From assembly GCA_022376925.1 (NCBI GenBank), contig JAIOJX010000005.1, forward strand, positions 9,018,501-9,082,500: a stretch of 64,000 nucleotides of DNA, given 5' to 3'. The notes beneath the pieces were generated by a model, which saw only the letters and a program-made list of their open reading frames with translations, ran no database searches and was not told the DNA's origin. This DNA is from Tragulus kanchil. Taxonomy: Eukaryota; Chordata; Mammalia; Artiodactyla; Tragulidae. The position numbers and the translations under genes were made by a program. Shown piece by piece: positions 11,767-24,080 of the stretch (its first letter is position 1; the number at the start of each line of letters is the position of its first letter).

Positions 11767-13968
11767 CAGATCTTAACGATGAGAAATTGTACCTCTTAGT
11801 TATTCTCCCTATATTTCTGTCCTCCTTCCACTACCTCCTCCCTCAGAGCATTTATTTTAATATATATTTATTTTTGAAACTGTGTTAATCACCATTATTT
11901 TCTACAATAAAGACCATGCATATAAATTGAACGTTTAATTTTGTAATTACCTGTGAACATAAGACTCTGAGTGTTAATTGCCTCTTGAAAGGAGCTATCA
12001 TTATGATTGTTAGTGGTACATAATTGATCAAAACAACTTAACTATATTATAAATTTCCATAAATCATCATTAAACAATTTTTTTAATTATTGGGAAAAAA
12101 ATCTCAAAGACATGAATAAGGGAGGGTCATTTTCACGTACCCATGCATAACTATTGCTTATGGTGTGAATGAAACAGGGCTCACATCAATTCTGCTCATG
12201 TATTTCATGTATCTGGATGTGATCCCTGGAAACCTTGTTCATGTAAATGTATAGTAATGGAAGCTTTGTTAGTGCTATGTATTTAGCCACGTCTGGATCA
12301 TCTGCCAAAAAGTCACCTACCGATGAAATTACTTTTAACAATCTATCTTTTGATGATTCTAATTTATTCTTCAATTTTGTTGAAAGCAAACAATGGATAT
12401 GCTACCCAGTCATTAGAATTCATTCACTTAAGCTTTATTGAAGATCTACCAGATGATAATTATATTAGTGGGCTTTTTCTGTGTAACCAACAAAATCTCA
12501 GTGGTTTTAGCAAAAGCAGTTATTTCTCTCACAGCTGCTTCTGCCCACATTCCATTGGCCAAAGAAAGTCAGGTGCCCATGAATATTATTTCCGTGAATG
12601 AGTGGAGTAGAGGAGTGAATGCTTACTAACTAATAATCCAGTCTACCACTTCTCTTAGTCATTGCTTTATTGCTGTTTGTTTTTATTTGTAGTGTAATTT
12701 TTGCTTTGTGGTAACTTGTTTTATTTTCTTGGGCTCAAACATCACTGCAGATGGTGACTGCAGCTATGACATTAAAAGACTTCTCTTATCTGTAAACAAC
12801 AAAACTCTGTAAAAGTTAAAAGTAAAATAAAAGTTTTTAAAAAATAAAATATTTTTCAGATCTTAACGATGAGAAATTGTACCTCTTAGTTATTCTCCCT
12901 ATATTTCTGTCCTCCTTCCACTACCTCCTCCCTCAGAGCATTTATTTTAATATATATTTATTTTTGAAACTGTGTTAATCACCATTATTTTCTACAATAA
13001 AGACCATGCATATAAATTGAACGTTTAATTTTGTAATTACCTGTGAACATAAGACTCTGAGTGTTAATTGCCTCTTGAAAGGAGCTATCATTATGATTGT
13101 TAGTGGTACATAATTGATCAAAACAACTTAACTATATTATAAATTTCCATAAATCATCATTAAACAATTTTTTTAATTATTGGGAAAAAACTCTCAAAGA
13201 CATGAATAAGGGAGGGTCATTTTCACGTACCCATGCATAACTATTGCTTATGGTGTGAATGAAACAGGGCTCACATCAATTCTGCTCATGTATTTCATGT
13301 ATCTGGATGTGATCCCTGGAAACCTTGTTCATGTAAATGTATAGTAATGGAAGCTTTGTTAGTGCTATGTATTTAGCCACGTCTGGATCATCTGCCAAAA
13401 AGTCACCTACCGATGAAATTACTTTTAACAATCTATCTTTTGATGATTCTAATTTATTCTTCAATTTTGTTGAAAGCAAACAATGGATATGCTACCCAGT
13501 CATTAGAATTCATTCACTTAAGCTTTATTGAAGATCTACCAGATGATAATTATATTAGTGGGCTTTTTCTGTGTAACCAACAAAATCTCAGTGGTTTTTA
13601 GCAAAAAGCAGTTATTTCTCTCACAGCTGCTTCTGCCCACATTCCATTGGCCAAAGAAAGTCAGGTGCCCATGAATATTATTTCCGTGAATGAGTGGAGT
13701 AGAGGAGTGAATGCTTACTAACTAATAATCCAGTCTACCACTTCTCTTAGTCATTGCTTTATTGCTGTTTGTTTTTATTTGTAGTGTAATTTTTGCTTTG
13801 TGGTAACTTGTTTTATTTTCTTGGGCTCAAACATCACTGCAGATGGTGACTGCAGCTATGACATTAAAAGATGCTAATCTGAGAACATACATATCTGTAA
13901 ACAACAAAACTCTGTAAAAGTTAAAAGTAAAATAAAAGTTTTTTAAAAAAAATAAAATAAAAAATAAA
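11767..13968. repeat. Tandem duplication D6, period about 1090
   Basis: Copy 1 is 11767-12856 and copy 2 is 12857-13968. Near its end copy 1 lacks about 14 bases present in copy 2. Confidence 0.95.
11936..12856. other. Unassigned AT-rich DNA
   Basis: AT-rich, with no confident repeat or gene. 12470-12640 resembles an old interspersed repeat that I cannot name. Copied in D6 and partly in D7 (14753 onward). Confidence 0.4.
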
Positions 13969-14515
13969 AGATGCTTACTCTGTGGAAGAAAAGCTATGAC
14001 AAACCCAGACAGCATATGAAAAAGCAGATGCATCACTTTGCAGACAAGTCTGTATAGTCAAAGCTGTGGTTTTCCCAGTAGTCATGTATGGATGTGAGAG
14101 TTAGACCATAAAAAAGGCTGATTGCTGAAGAACTGATGTCTTTGAACTGTGGTGTTGGGGAAGGCTCTTGAGAATCCCTTGGATTACAAGGAGATCAAAC
14201 CAGTCGATTCGAAAGGAAATCAACCCTGAATATTCATTGTAAGGACTGATGCTGAAGCTGAAGGTGCAATGCTTTGACCACCTGATGCGAAGAGATGATT
14301 CATTAGAAAAGACCCTGATATTGGGAAAAACAGAAGGCAAAAGGAGAAGGGGATGACAGAGGGTGAGATGGTTGGATGGCATCACTGTCAATGGGCATAA
14401 GTTTGAACAAGCTCCAGGAGATGGTGAAGGACAGGGAAACCTGGCATGCTGCAGTCCATGGGATCGCAAAGAGTCAGACACAACTGAGTGACTGAACTGA
14501 TTGACTGCAACATGC
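13968..14515 (+). mobile_element. BovB LINE 3' end
   Basis: The sequence carries the diverged end of BovB ORF2 and the BovB 3' tail: tttcccagtagtcatgtatg, cacctgatgcgaagagatga, gatggttggatggcatcac, gggatcgcaaagagtcagac, then gactgaactgattgactg. D7 copy at 15130-15677. A dead 5'-truncated copy. Confidence 0.82.
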
Positions 14516-14531
14516 TCAAAACACTATATTA

Positions 14532-14751
14532 GGGCTTCCCTCATGGTCCAGTGGGTAAGGACACCGCCTTGCAGTGCAAGGGGCGCCAGTTCGATCCCTG
14601 GCCTGGGAAGATCCCACGTGCCATGGAGCGGCTGGACCAATGTGTCCAACGACTGAGCCGGAGCTCTGGAGTGCATGCGCCGGGAGTGGTGCTCTGTAGC
14701 AAGAGAGGCCACTGCGATGGGAGGCCCACACAGGTCAAAGAACAAAGATGG
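14532..14751 (+). mobile_element. CHR-like SINE, truncated at D7 junction
   Basis: Left part of a young-subfamily SINE preceded by cactatatta (14522-14531). It stops at the duplication join. The whole element is at 15694-15976. Confidence 0.85.
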
Positions 14752-15129
14752 AGTGGTTTTAGCAAAAGCAGTTATTTCTCTCACAGCTGCTTCTGCCCAC
14801 ATTCCATTGGCCAAAGAAAGTCAGGTGCCCATGAATATTATTTCCGTGAATGAGTGGAGTAGAGGAGTGAATGCTTACTAACTAATAATCCAGTCTACCA
14901 CTTCTCTTAGTCATTGCTTTATTGCTGTTTGTTTTTATTTGTAGTGTAATTTTTGCTTTGTGGTAACTTGTTTTATTTTCTTGGGCTCAAACATCACTGC
15001 AGATGGTGACTGCAGCTATGACATTAAAAGATGCTAATCTGAGAACATACATATCTGTAAACAACAAAACTCTGTAAAAGTTAAAAGTAAAATAAAAGTT
15101 TTTTAAAAAAAATAAAATAAAAAATAAAA

Positions 15130-15677
15130 GATGCTTACTCTGTGGAAGAAAAGCTATGACAAACCCAGACAGCATATGAAAAAGCAGATGCATCACTTTG
15201 CAGACAAAAGTCTGTATAGTCAAAGCTGTGGTTTTCCCAGTAGTCATGTATGGATGTGAGAGTTAGACCATAAAAAAGGCTGATTGCTGAAGAACTGATG
15301 TCTTTGAACTGTGGTGTTGGGGAAGGCTCTTGAGAATCCCTTGGATTACAAGGAGATCAAACCAGTCGATTCGAAAGGAAATCAACCCTGAATATTCATT
15401 GTAAGGACTGATGCTGAAGCTGAAGGTGCAATGCTTTGACCACCTGATGCGAAGAGATGATTCATTAGAAAAGACCCTGATATTGGGAAAAACAGAAGGC
15501 AAAAGGAGAAGGGGATGACAGAGGGTGAGATGGTTGGATGGCATCACTGTCAATGGGCATAAGTTTGAACAAGCTCCAGGAGATGGTGAAGGACAGGGAA
15601 ACCTGGCATGCTGCAGTCCATGGGATCGCAAAGAGTCAGACACAACTGAGTGACTGAACTGATTGACTGCAACATGC
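15130..15677 (+). mobile_element. BovB LINE 3' end, D7 copy
   Basis: Repeat of 13968-14515. Confidence 0.82.
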
Positions 15678-15693
15678 TCAAAACACTATATTA

Positions 15694-15976
15694 GGGCTTC
15701 CCTCATGGTCCAGTGGGTAAGGACACCGCCTTGCAGTGCAAGGGGCGCCAGTTCGATCCCTGGCCTGGGAAGATCCCACGTGCCATGGAGCGGCTGGACC
15801 AATGTGTCCAACGACTGAGCCGGAGCTCTGGAGTGCATGCGCCGGGAGTGGTGCTCTGTAGCAAGAGAGGCCACTGCGATGGGAGGCCCACACAGGTCAA
15901 AGAACAAAGATGGATGAAAATAGATAAATGAAAGACCACTAGAAATGGCCAAAAACAAACAAACGAAAAAAAACCC
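15694..15976 (+). mobile_element. CHR-like SINE, complete copy
   Basis: Complete version of the 14532 element. The target-site duplication cactatatta recurs at 15977-15986. The tail is A-rich with AAAC units. Confidence 0.85.
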
Positions 15977-15986
15977 CACTATATTA

Positions 15987-16547
15987 GAAAGCACTGATAG
16001 ATTAAGAAAGCCATGAGATGCTGATAACACTTTTTTTTTTTTTTTTAAATTTAGGTGGTAAATACACAGATGACTTTGCTTGGTGATAATTCATTGAACT
16101 GTACATTCATGATCCATGCATTTTCTAAATATATTGTGCTCCTGGTAAAAGCTTATTTTTAAATAAGGAGTTGAGAAAAACAAATTCTTTTTCATTTTGA
16201 AATATTTTCCAGTGTAAGATTTTTATAAAGATCTTTTAAAATTTACCACAGGCTTTAAATATGTATTTTATTAAGGTCTTTGGAGTTGTAGATTTAGGGC
16301 ATTCAACTTAAGGAAAACATCTTCTATTAAATCTAATTAGCTAAGCCAGTTCTCATTTTTCAAATCTATCAACTAAATCAGTTACCATGTATCAGAAAAA
16401 CATTGCATTTTTCAGTTCAAAGAAATATGTTAATATTCATTTCAAGGAATGTTATTTACATCTTAGAACATATTTTGTAATATAGCTTACTAAAAGTAAT
16501 TGTAGTTAAGATTGTATAGATTCAATATGAAGAATTTATTATCAGTT
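15987..16547. other. Unassigned AT-rich DNA
   Basis: Unduplicated, AT-rich, with a poly-T run at about 16031. No gene or named repeat seen. Confidence 0.5.
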
Positions 16548-16578
16548 AAAATATATGTATATATATATATGTGTGTAT

Positions 16579-16610
<32 letters not shown>

Positions 16611-16616
16611 ATATGT
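16548..16616. repeat. (TA)n / (TATC)n microsatellite
   Basis: Compound run of TA, GT and five TATC units. Single copy in this window. Confidence 0.9.
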
Positions 16617-17450
16617 CTCCTGACTTGGTCAGGTTTTTATCAATTCTATTGAACTGTTTTGAAAGTGGTCTTTATCTTGATCAATTTTCCTTTTTGATTT
16701 ATATTTATACTTTTGCATTTATTTAATAATTATTTATTTTCCCCCTTTTTAAGTTTCTTTCATTGTGATATTAGCTTTTTGTGCTAAATACATTTCTTGA
16801 TATTTTCCTAGTATAGTGATAAAAATGTATTTGAGACTTCAATTATAAGATGAATGAGTTATGGGCCTCTAGCTGTGCTCTACACTTGAAATTCCCTAAA
16901 AGAGATGATCTCACGAGTTCTCGCCACCCACCTAGAAAGAAACGGAGACTATGTTGGGTGAGGGCAGTGCTAATAAGCATGACTGGGTGATCATTTCACA
17001 ATGTTTACATATATACATCACCACATTTGAACTCTTAAATAAATAAAAATTTTATTGGTCAATTATTCCCCAATAAATCTAGGGAAAGGCATTTATTATG
17101 AGTACATTTTCCCTCAGAGTACAGTTTTCATTGTCCTGGTATAATGAGTATTTTGTTATGGTCAGTGTCTAAGTATATTCATAATATTTAAATCTATAAT
17201 CACATGCTTAATTTATTTTTTGACTCAGATGTTATTTAGAGAGGTGTTTTTATATTTTCAATTAGTTGGATTTAGGGGAAGAAGGAGAATTTTGGTGCTT
17301 TTTTCCATTTTAGATCTTTGGTTGCATTTACATCACTATGATAAAAAAAATCTATCTGTACCTCTTCTGCTTTGGGGAGCTCATTAAAATTGTTTTCAGT
17401 TATTAATTTGGGGACTAGGTTGTTATAGGTTTGGTGAGAAGGTTCCTGAT
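16610..17450 (-). mobile_element. L1 ORF2 fragments, antisense
   Basis: AT-rich runs resembling reverse-complement L1 ORF2 (tttttgactcagatgttatt near 17220; cctttttgatttatatttat near 16690). Diverged, no frame. The part from 17234 recurs in D8. Confidence 0.45.
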
Positions 17451-17889
17451 TTTTGGATTTAATCTCCAGTCTTTACTCACTAGGACTAGGAACGGCAAAA
17501 TTCTTCATCAAAAACTCTTGTGACCAATATCAAATGAGCTTCACTATAATTTCCCGAGATCACCCTCAAAGTTCCATTGCTAAAGGACACACAATCAGCA
17601 ATGGTAACACGGGCTCCTCTGCTTCTTGGAACAGGGTAGGACAGTCCCTGGTTTCCTTGGAATCCTTGCTCTGGCAATTAAGGCCAAGAAAACTGGCAGT
17701 GTGGACCTCCTTCCTGTGCTGGCCAGGCTGTTTGGTTTGACCTCAGAGTCAGTGGTGGGCGGGGGTGGAGGCAGGCGGTGAAGTATCAATGACCCGTACT
17801 GCAGAACCGACTGTGCTCTTTAGGTCCTCCCACCCACTTGTGGACAGCACCTTCCCAGCTGTGGCCAGTGTCAGCCTGGCCTGGCCTGG

Positions 17890-17969
17890 AAGGTAGCAAC
17901 CCAGGAATTGAACCCAGGTCTCCCGCACTGCCAGCAGATTCTTTACCATCTGAGCTTCCAGGGAAGCCT
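17890..17969 (-). mobile_element. Bov-type SINE head, partial
   Basis: Minus-strand tRNA-like part only (gaattgaacccaggtctccc to cttccagggaagcc). D8 copy at 19074-19153. Confidence 0.65.
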
Positions 17970-18092
17970 AGTACAGCCTATCGACGACATGAATAGTCTC
18001 AAAGTCAGCTCTGCTAAAGGAAACAAACATGTAAACTCTCCCAAAGCACCTGCTCAAAAACGTTATGAACTTACTATAAAAGAAACCTTTTT

Positions 18093-18233
18093 TAAAGAAT
18101 TGTTGCTTATATATTTGCTTTTACTAGCTCTTAGTTGTGGCATGTGGAATCTAGTTCCCTGGCCAGGGATTGAACCTAGAATCCCTGTATTGTGAGTATG
18201 GAGTCTCAGTCACAGGACCATCAAGGAAGTTGC
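18093..18233 (-). mobile_element. CHR-type SINE, partial
   Basis: Minus-strand fragment with ctcttagttgtggcatgtgg and ccagggattgaacc. D8 copy at 19277-19417. Confidence 0.6.
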
Positions 18234-19073
18234 TGTTTTTAAAAAATCTGTTTTGTACTAGTAGTAAGCAGGTAATGGAGAGACTTGTTTAACTAACCGC
18301 CAGCCGGAAGGAAAGGGCACTTACTCAAGTCCAGGGTTTTTCTCCCATCAGATTACTAAAAGGATCCAACCCACCCATAACTGATGGAACATGTGGACTC
18401 GTTACTTTGGCTAGTTGTTGATTTAGAGAGTGTTTTATATTTTCAATTAGTTGGATTTAGGGGAAGAAGGAGAATTTTGGTGCTTTTTTCCATTTTAGAT
18501 CTTTGGTTGCATTTACATCACTATGATAAAAAAAATCTATCTGTACCTCTTCTGCTTTGGGGAGCTCATTAAAATTGTTTTCAGTTATTAATTTGGGGAC
18601 TAGGTTGTTATAGGTTTGGTGAGAAGGTTCCTGATTTTTGGATTTAATCTCCAGTCTTTACTCACTAGGACTAGGAACGCAAAATTCTTCATCAAAAACT
18701 CTTGTGACCAATATCAAATGAGCTTCACTATAATTTCCCGAGATCACCCTCAAAGTTCCATTGCTAAAGGACACACAATCAGCAATGGTAACACGGGCTC
18801 CTCTGCTTCTTGGAACAGGGTAGGACAGTCCCTGGTTTCCTTGGAATCCTTGCTCTGGCAATTAAGGCCAAGAAAACTGGCAGTGTGGACCTCCTTCCTG
18901 TGCTGGCCAGGCTGTTTGGTTTGACCTCAGAGTCAGTGGTGGGCGGGGGTGGAGGCAGGCGGTGAAGTATCAATGACCCGTACTGCAGAACCGACTGTGC
19001 TCTTTAGGTCCTCCCACCCACTTGTGGACAGCACCTTCCCAGCTGTGGCCAGTGTCAGCCTGGCCTGGCCTGG

Positions 19074-19153
19074 AAGGTAGCAACCCAGGAATTGAACCCA
19101 GGTCTCCCGCACTGCCAGCAGATTCTTTACCATCTGAGCTTCCAGGGAAGCCT
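19074..19153 (-). mobile_element. Bov-type SINE head, D8 copy
   Basis: Repeat of 17890-17969. Confidence 0.65.
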
Positions 19154-19276
19154 AGTACAGCCTATCGACGACATGAATAGTCTCAAAGTCAGCTCTGCTA
19201 AAGGAAACAAACATGTAAACTCTCCCAAAGCACCTGCTCAAAAACGTTATGAACTTACTATAAAAGAAACCTTTTT

Positions 19277-19417
19277 TAAAGAATTGTTGCTTATATATTT
19301 GCTTTTACTAGCTCTTAGTTGTGGCATGTGGAATCTAGTTCCCTGGCCAGGGATTGAACCTAGAATCCCTGTATTGTGAGTATGGAGTCTCAGTCACAGG
19401 ACCATCAAGGAAGTTGC
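19277..19417 (-). mobile_element. CHR-type SINE, partial, D8 copy
   Basis: Repeat of 18093-18233. Confidence 0.6.
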
Positions 19418-19660
19418 TGTTTTTAAAAAATCTGTTTTGTACTAGTAGTAAGCAGGTAATGGAGAGACTTGTTTAACTAACCTCCAGCCGGAAGGAAAGG
19501 GCATTTACTCAAGTCCAGGGTTTTTCTCCCATCAGATTACTAAAAGGATCCAACCCACCCATAACTGATGGAACAGGCCTTCCGTTCTGTTGGCACCAGA
19601 AAAGCAGGACCACTCTCTTGCTATGGGTTCTGTTTGTATCAATTAAACCTTCATTACTGA

Positions 19661-19870
19661 TGGTGGCGCTAGTAGTGAAGAAGCCACCTGCCAAAGCAGG
19701 AGACAGAAGAGACAAGCTTCCAACCCCGGGGCAAGAAGATCCCCTGGAGGAAGGCATGGCAACCCACTCTAGGATTCTTGCCCGGAGAATCCTAGGACAG
19801 AGGAGCTTGTTGAGCTAGAGTCCATAGGGTCTCAAAGAGTCAACCACGACTGAAGCGACTTTAGCACACG
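19661..19870 (+). mobile_element. Bov-tA-type SINE
   Basis: Contains the Bov hallmarks in order: gatcccctggaggaaggcat, ggcaacccactct, cccggagaatcctagg, tctcaaagagtc, actgaagcgac. D9 copy at 20765-20972. Confidence 0.82.
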
Positions 19871-20254
19871 CTAGTTATGTTACTAGGCTCTTCATTTTCA
19901 TTCTTACATTATTGCCCACTTGATAATATTGCTTTCCTCAATGCCTGAGTTGAGAATTTTAATTACAACAGTAATAAATCTCATTGCAGAAGTAAGAGAT
20001 CACAGAAGATGTGACATCTTTACTCCCGCCCTCTCCACGCCTGTTTTCCTGAGGTATGAACTCAGGGCTAGGAATTTGGAGGTGTGCTCTTCTGCATTGC
20101 CCTTCTAACAAATGCACACAAATATTAAGGTTTCTTAAATGGAATCATGCTCTAGATCTGAATTCCACAATTTTCTCTAAAGTTAAATTTTTCTAATATT
20201 CTTCAAGTGTATTATATGCAATACTATTTAGTATATAAAAGTTAATATCGTTAG

Positions 20255-20524
20255 AAGTAAATCAAAGGAGAAATATCGTATGACATCCCTTGCATGTGGA
20301 ATCTGAAAAGAAATTATATAAATGAACTCACAAAACAGAAAGAGACTCACAGACTTAGAGAATGAACTTATGGTTGCGTGTGCACCCTGCTAGAGTTAAA
20401 ACGGATAACCAACAAGGACCTAGTGCATAACACATGGAACGCTGCTCAATGTTCTGTGGCAGCCTGGGTGGGAGCGGAATCTGGGGAATACATGTGTATG
20501 TATGGCAGAGTCCCTTCCTGTTCA
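20255..20524 (+). mobile_element. L1 3' end fragment (D9 copy 1)
   Basis: Matches the artiodactyl L1 3' region: cgtatgacatcccttgcatg, gtggaatctgaaaag, gagactcacagacttagag. Complete to about 21700 only in the second copy. Confidence 0.68.
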
Positions 20525-20764
20525 GAAAATTGGATCATCTGTTTTGTACTAGTAGTAAGCAGGTAATGAGACTTGTTTAACTAACCTCCAGCCGGAAGGA
20601 AAGGGCATTTACTCAAGTCCAGGGTTTTTCTCCCATCAGATTACTAAAAGGATCCAACCCACCCATAACTGATGGAACAGGCCTTCCGTTCTGTTGGCAC
20701 CAGAAAAGCAGGACCACTCTCTTGCTATGGGTTCTGTTTGTATCAATTAAACCTTCATTACTGA

Positions 20765-20972
20765 TGGTGGCGCTAGTAGTGAAGAAGCCACCTGCCAAAG
20801 CAGGAGACAGAAGAGACAAGCTTCCAACCCGGGCAGGAAGATCCCCTGGAGGAAGGCATGGCAACCCACTCTAGGATTCTTGCCCGGAGAATCCTAGGAC
20901 AGAGGAGCTTGTTGAGCTAGAGTCCATAGGGTCTCAAAGAGTCAACCACGACTGAAGCGACTTTAGCACACG
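20765..20972 (+). mobile_element. Bov-tA-type SINE, D9 copy
   Basis: Repeat of 19661-19870 with two small indels. Confidence 0.82.
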
Positions 20973-21356
20973 CTAGTTATGTTACTAGGCTCTTCATTTT
21001 CATTCTTACATTATTGCCCACTTGATAATATTGCTTTCCTCAATGCCTGAGTTGAGAATTTTAATTACAACAGTAATAAATCTCATTGCAGAAGTAAGAG
21101 ATCACAGAAGATGTGACATCTTTACTCCCGCCCTCTCCACGCCTGTTTTCCTGAGGTATGAACTCAGGGCTAGGAATTTGGAGGTGTGCTCTTCTGCATT
21201 GCCCTTCTAACAAATGCACACAAATATTAAGGTTTCTTAAATGGAATCATGCTCTAGATCTGAATTCCACAATTTTCTCTAAAGTTAAATTTTTCTAATA
21301 TTCTTCAAGTGTATTATATGCAATACTATTTAGTATATAAAAGTTAATATCGTTAG

Positions 21357-21700
21357 AAGTAAATCAAAGGAGAAATATCGTATGACATCCCTTGCATGTG
21401 GAATCTGAAAAGAAATTATATAAATGAACTCACAAAACAGAAAGAGACTCACAGACTTAGAGAATGAACTTATGGTTGCGTGTGCACCCTGCTAGAGTTA
21501 AAACGGATAACCAACAAGGACCTAGTGCATAACACATGGAACGCTGCTCAATGTTCTGTGGCAGCCTGGGTGGGAGCGGAATCTGGGGGGAGAATGGATA
21601 CATGTGTATGTATGGCAGAGTCCCTTCCCTGTTCACCTGAAACTATCACACCACTGTTAAGAAGCTATACCCCAATACAAAACAAAAAGCTAAAACAAAA
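21357..21700 (+). mobile_element. L1 3' end fragment (D9 copy 2)
   Basis: Repeat of the 20255 element continuing through cacctgaaactatcacacca and ataccccaatacaaaac, the usual end. Confidence 0.72.
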
Positions 21701-21759
21701 GTTTATGACTTTAAAAAGTTTGTCCTGTCACTTTATGTTTCTCATCTTAAACAGATTTT

Positions 21760-22465
21760 TTGAATAGTTTTACTGATGCATAATTACATATCATAAAATT
21801 TGTAAAATGTTAATATATGATTTAATGAATTTTAGTATATTTACCAACTTGTGCAACCATTACTAAATTTGGTGCTGAAACATTGCCATTATCCTAAAAG
21901 GCAACCTCATGCCTTCATTTCCCCTTCCCATCCCCAGCCTTGAAGAATAACCAATGTCTGTCTCAAATTGTTTGCCTTTTCTTTGGACATTTTTTTTTTT
22001 TAAGATTTATTTATTTATTTATTTTGGGCAGGGTTTGGGTTGGGAAGGGAAGGGAGCAGGCAGGCCTCTTCTATTGGTCTTTCATTTCTCTATTTTCATC
22101 CGTCTTGTTCTTTGGCTCCTGTGGGCCTCCCGTCGCAGTGGCATCTGTCATTGCAGAGCGCTGGCTCTGGGCGCATGCGCTCCAGAGCTCTGGCTCGATA
22201 ATTGGACACATTGGTCCAGCCGCTCCGCGGCACGTGGGATCTTCCCAGGCCAGGGATCGAACCAGCGACCCTTGCACTGCAAGCCGGTGTCCTTACCCAC
22301 TGGACCACCAGGGGAAGCCCTTCTTTGGACATTTTTATACAAATGGAATCGTATCATCTGTATGGCTTTTCTGCCTGAACCGGATGTTTTTGAAAGTTAT
22401 CCATATAGTAGCTTATATCAGTACTTTATGCCTTTCACTTTGCCAAATAGTAGTCCTATGCTTAT
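21760..22465 (+). mobile_element. L1M-type 3' UTR, split by a SINE
   Basis: Two halves (to 21994 and from 22321) join into one L1M 3' UTR: caacttgtgcaaccattact, gaataaccaatgtctgtc, then catttttatacaaatggaat and gttatccatatagtagc. Confidence 0.68.
21995..22320 (-). mobile_element. CHR-like SINE, reverse strand
   Basis: Same subfamily on the minus strand, inserted in an L1 3' region. Target-site duplication ttctttggacattttt of 16 bp at 21979-21994 and 22321-22336. It lies in the unduplicated stretch, so it is a clean single insertion. Confidence 0.88.
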
Positions 22466-22469
22466 CTTG

Positions 22470-23270
22470 GCCTAGCACAGATTTATCTCTTTTTTTACAC
22501 CCAGTAAAATCCTTATGGTTTAGGTGTCTTGTATACAGTAAAAGAGTAGATATTTGTCTTATCAAATTGAGAATCTTTATATTTTTTCTTTTAACAAAAG
22601 GGTTTAATCCATTCACATTTTAATTTTGAAACTAATAGAATTTCACTTGTTTTTGTCATTTTGTTTTATGCTTTATTATTTACATTTGATATCTCCCGCT
22701 TTACTTTTTCCAGAATATTCCTAGTGAAATTTTCCTTTTAAAAAAATTTTTCCCCCCCGTGGAAACTTTGGGAAATATACAACCTACTTTATGAGTAGTT
22801 TCCTTAAAGATGAATTTATATTTCTCATATTTATGAGTGAGATCAGCCTATAATGTGTTGCTCATATTTTGTGGGGGGGGATTTTTTTGGATCAAGGTTG
22901 TTTTGGCCTTATGAAATGAGGAATATGCTCTTTGTCTATTCTTTTTTAAAAGTTTGATGAAATTAACGTTATTTTTTTTCCCTAAATGATAGAGTGGTTT
23001 CTTTATGGGAAAGCTTTTTAAAATTTATTTATTAATTTTTATTTTACTTTTACAGAGTTTTGTGGTTTACAAATACGTATGATCCCAGATCAGTCACATG
23101 TATATCCCTCCAACCCCACCCCTCCCGGCCGTCACACAGCACCCCTGCAGGATCCCTCTTTCTCACAGCACAATGACAATAGTTATTTTTTTCACATATG
23201 ATAGTATACTACCTTCATGCTATTTCTTTTATGCCTCCCACCCACTGTTCATTATATGGGAAATGCTTTT
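22470..23270 (-). mobile_element. L1 fragments, antisense
   Basis: Reverse-complement L1 ORF2 (gggtttaatccattcacatt near 22600; ggccttatgaaatgaggaat near 22907), then a reverse L1 3' end (ccagatcagtcacatgtata near 23086). The L1 resumes at 23490-23880 beyond a SINE. Confidence 0.55.
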
Positions 23271-23280
23271 AATTATGGAT

Positions 23281-23480
23281 CCTGGAGGCTCAGACAGTAA
23301 AGAATCTACCTGCGGGGTAGGAGATCTGGGTTCCATCTCTGGGTGGGGAAGATCCCCTGGAGAAGGGAATGGCTACCCACTCCAGTATTTTTGCCTGGAG
23401 AAGCCCATGGACAGGCGAGCCTGGTGGATTATAGTCCATGGGGTAGCAAAGAGTCAGACACAACCGAGTGACTAGCACCT
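23281..23480 (+). mobile_element. Bov-tA-type SINE
   Basis: Has gatcccctggagaagggaat, acccactccagtatttttgc, ggggtagcaaagagtcagac and cgagtgactagcac. It interrupts antisense L1 DNA. Confidence 0.85.
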
Positions 23481-23489
23481 TTTTCTGTG

Positions 23490-23880
23490 TGTCCAATTTC
23501 CTTAATAGAGAAAGGATTACAAAAATGTTCTATTTCTTCTTATGTATATTTCACATTTTCTCTAGAGATGTGTCCATTTCATCTACATTTTCAAAAGTAT
23601 TGAGATAATGTTTTCTTAATGTTTTCAAAATCACTAACAGATTTCAGATTAAAAAACAATGTTATCTTTTCTTTTTCGCACTCAACATTGTTGTTTCTGT
23701 CTTCTCTCTTTTATTCTTATTCAGAGAACTAACTTTTGGATTTCTTGAATTAATACCTCCTCTTTTATTATTACACTACTTCCTTTTTTATTCTGCTTTT
23801 CAGCTATACGACATTTCAATATCTCCTATTGAGATTTGGAGTCTGTTCCCCTACTGCTCATGTTTAGAAGTCTAGCAATC
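23490..23880 (-). mobile_element. L1 ORF2 fragment, antisense
   Basis: Reverse-complement L1 pattern (tccatttcatctacattttc; ttcagagaactaacttttgg; ttgaattaatacctcc). Diverged and closed. Confidence 0.55.
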
Positions 23881-24080
23881 CATCGGGTAGGGAGGCAGTC
23901 CTGTGGATGGGAGTTTCAGTGACCTCCTAAGACTGCATGGTGCCTGGTGATCAGTAACCCATGGTGGGCCTTACCCTCAAAGCCTTATGGTAAAACACAA
24001 ATTTTGTGCATTGGTAATGCATACAGTAGAAATTGGAAAATGTTCTAGAGGGGACCGAATTATTAGCTATGTCTATAAAA

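Larger units (their letters stand above)
9737..11935. repeat. Tandem duplication D5, period about 1102
   Basis: Copy 1 is 9737-10833 and copy 2 is 10840-11935. Both contain an L1 3' end. The last 169 bp of copy 2 also start D6. Confidence 0.95.
13590..15912. repeat. Tandem duplication D7, period 1162
   Basis: Copy 1 is 13590-14751 and copy 2 is 14752-15912, directly abutting inside a SINE. The SINE in copy 1 is cut at the junction; copy 2 has it whole. Confidence 0.95.
17234..19575. repeat. Tandem duplication D8, period about 1184
   Basis: Copy 1 is 17234-18391 and copy 2 is 18421-19575. The 29 bases between look like a corrupted version of the sequence preceding copy 1. Confidence 0.95.
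19431..21638. repeat. Tandem duplication D9, period about 1104
   Basis: Copy 1 is 19431-20524 and copy 2 is 20538-21638. Copy 1 lacks a few bases near its end (about 20487). Overlaps D8 by 145 bp. Confidence 0.95.

Noticed and set aside
13827..15643. Functional BovB reverse transcriptase
   Set aside because: Only the last few hundred bases of BovB remain, with frame breaks. The 126-codon minus-strand ORF is an antisense reading of it.
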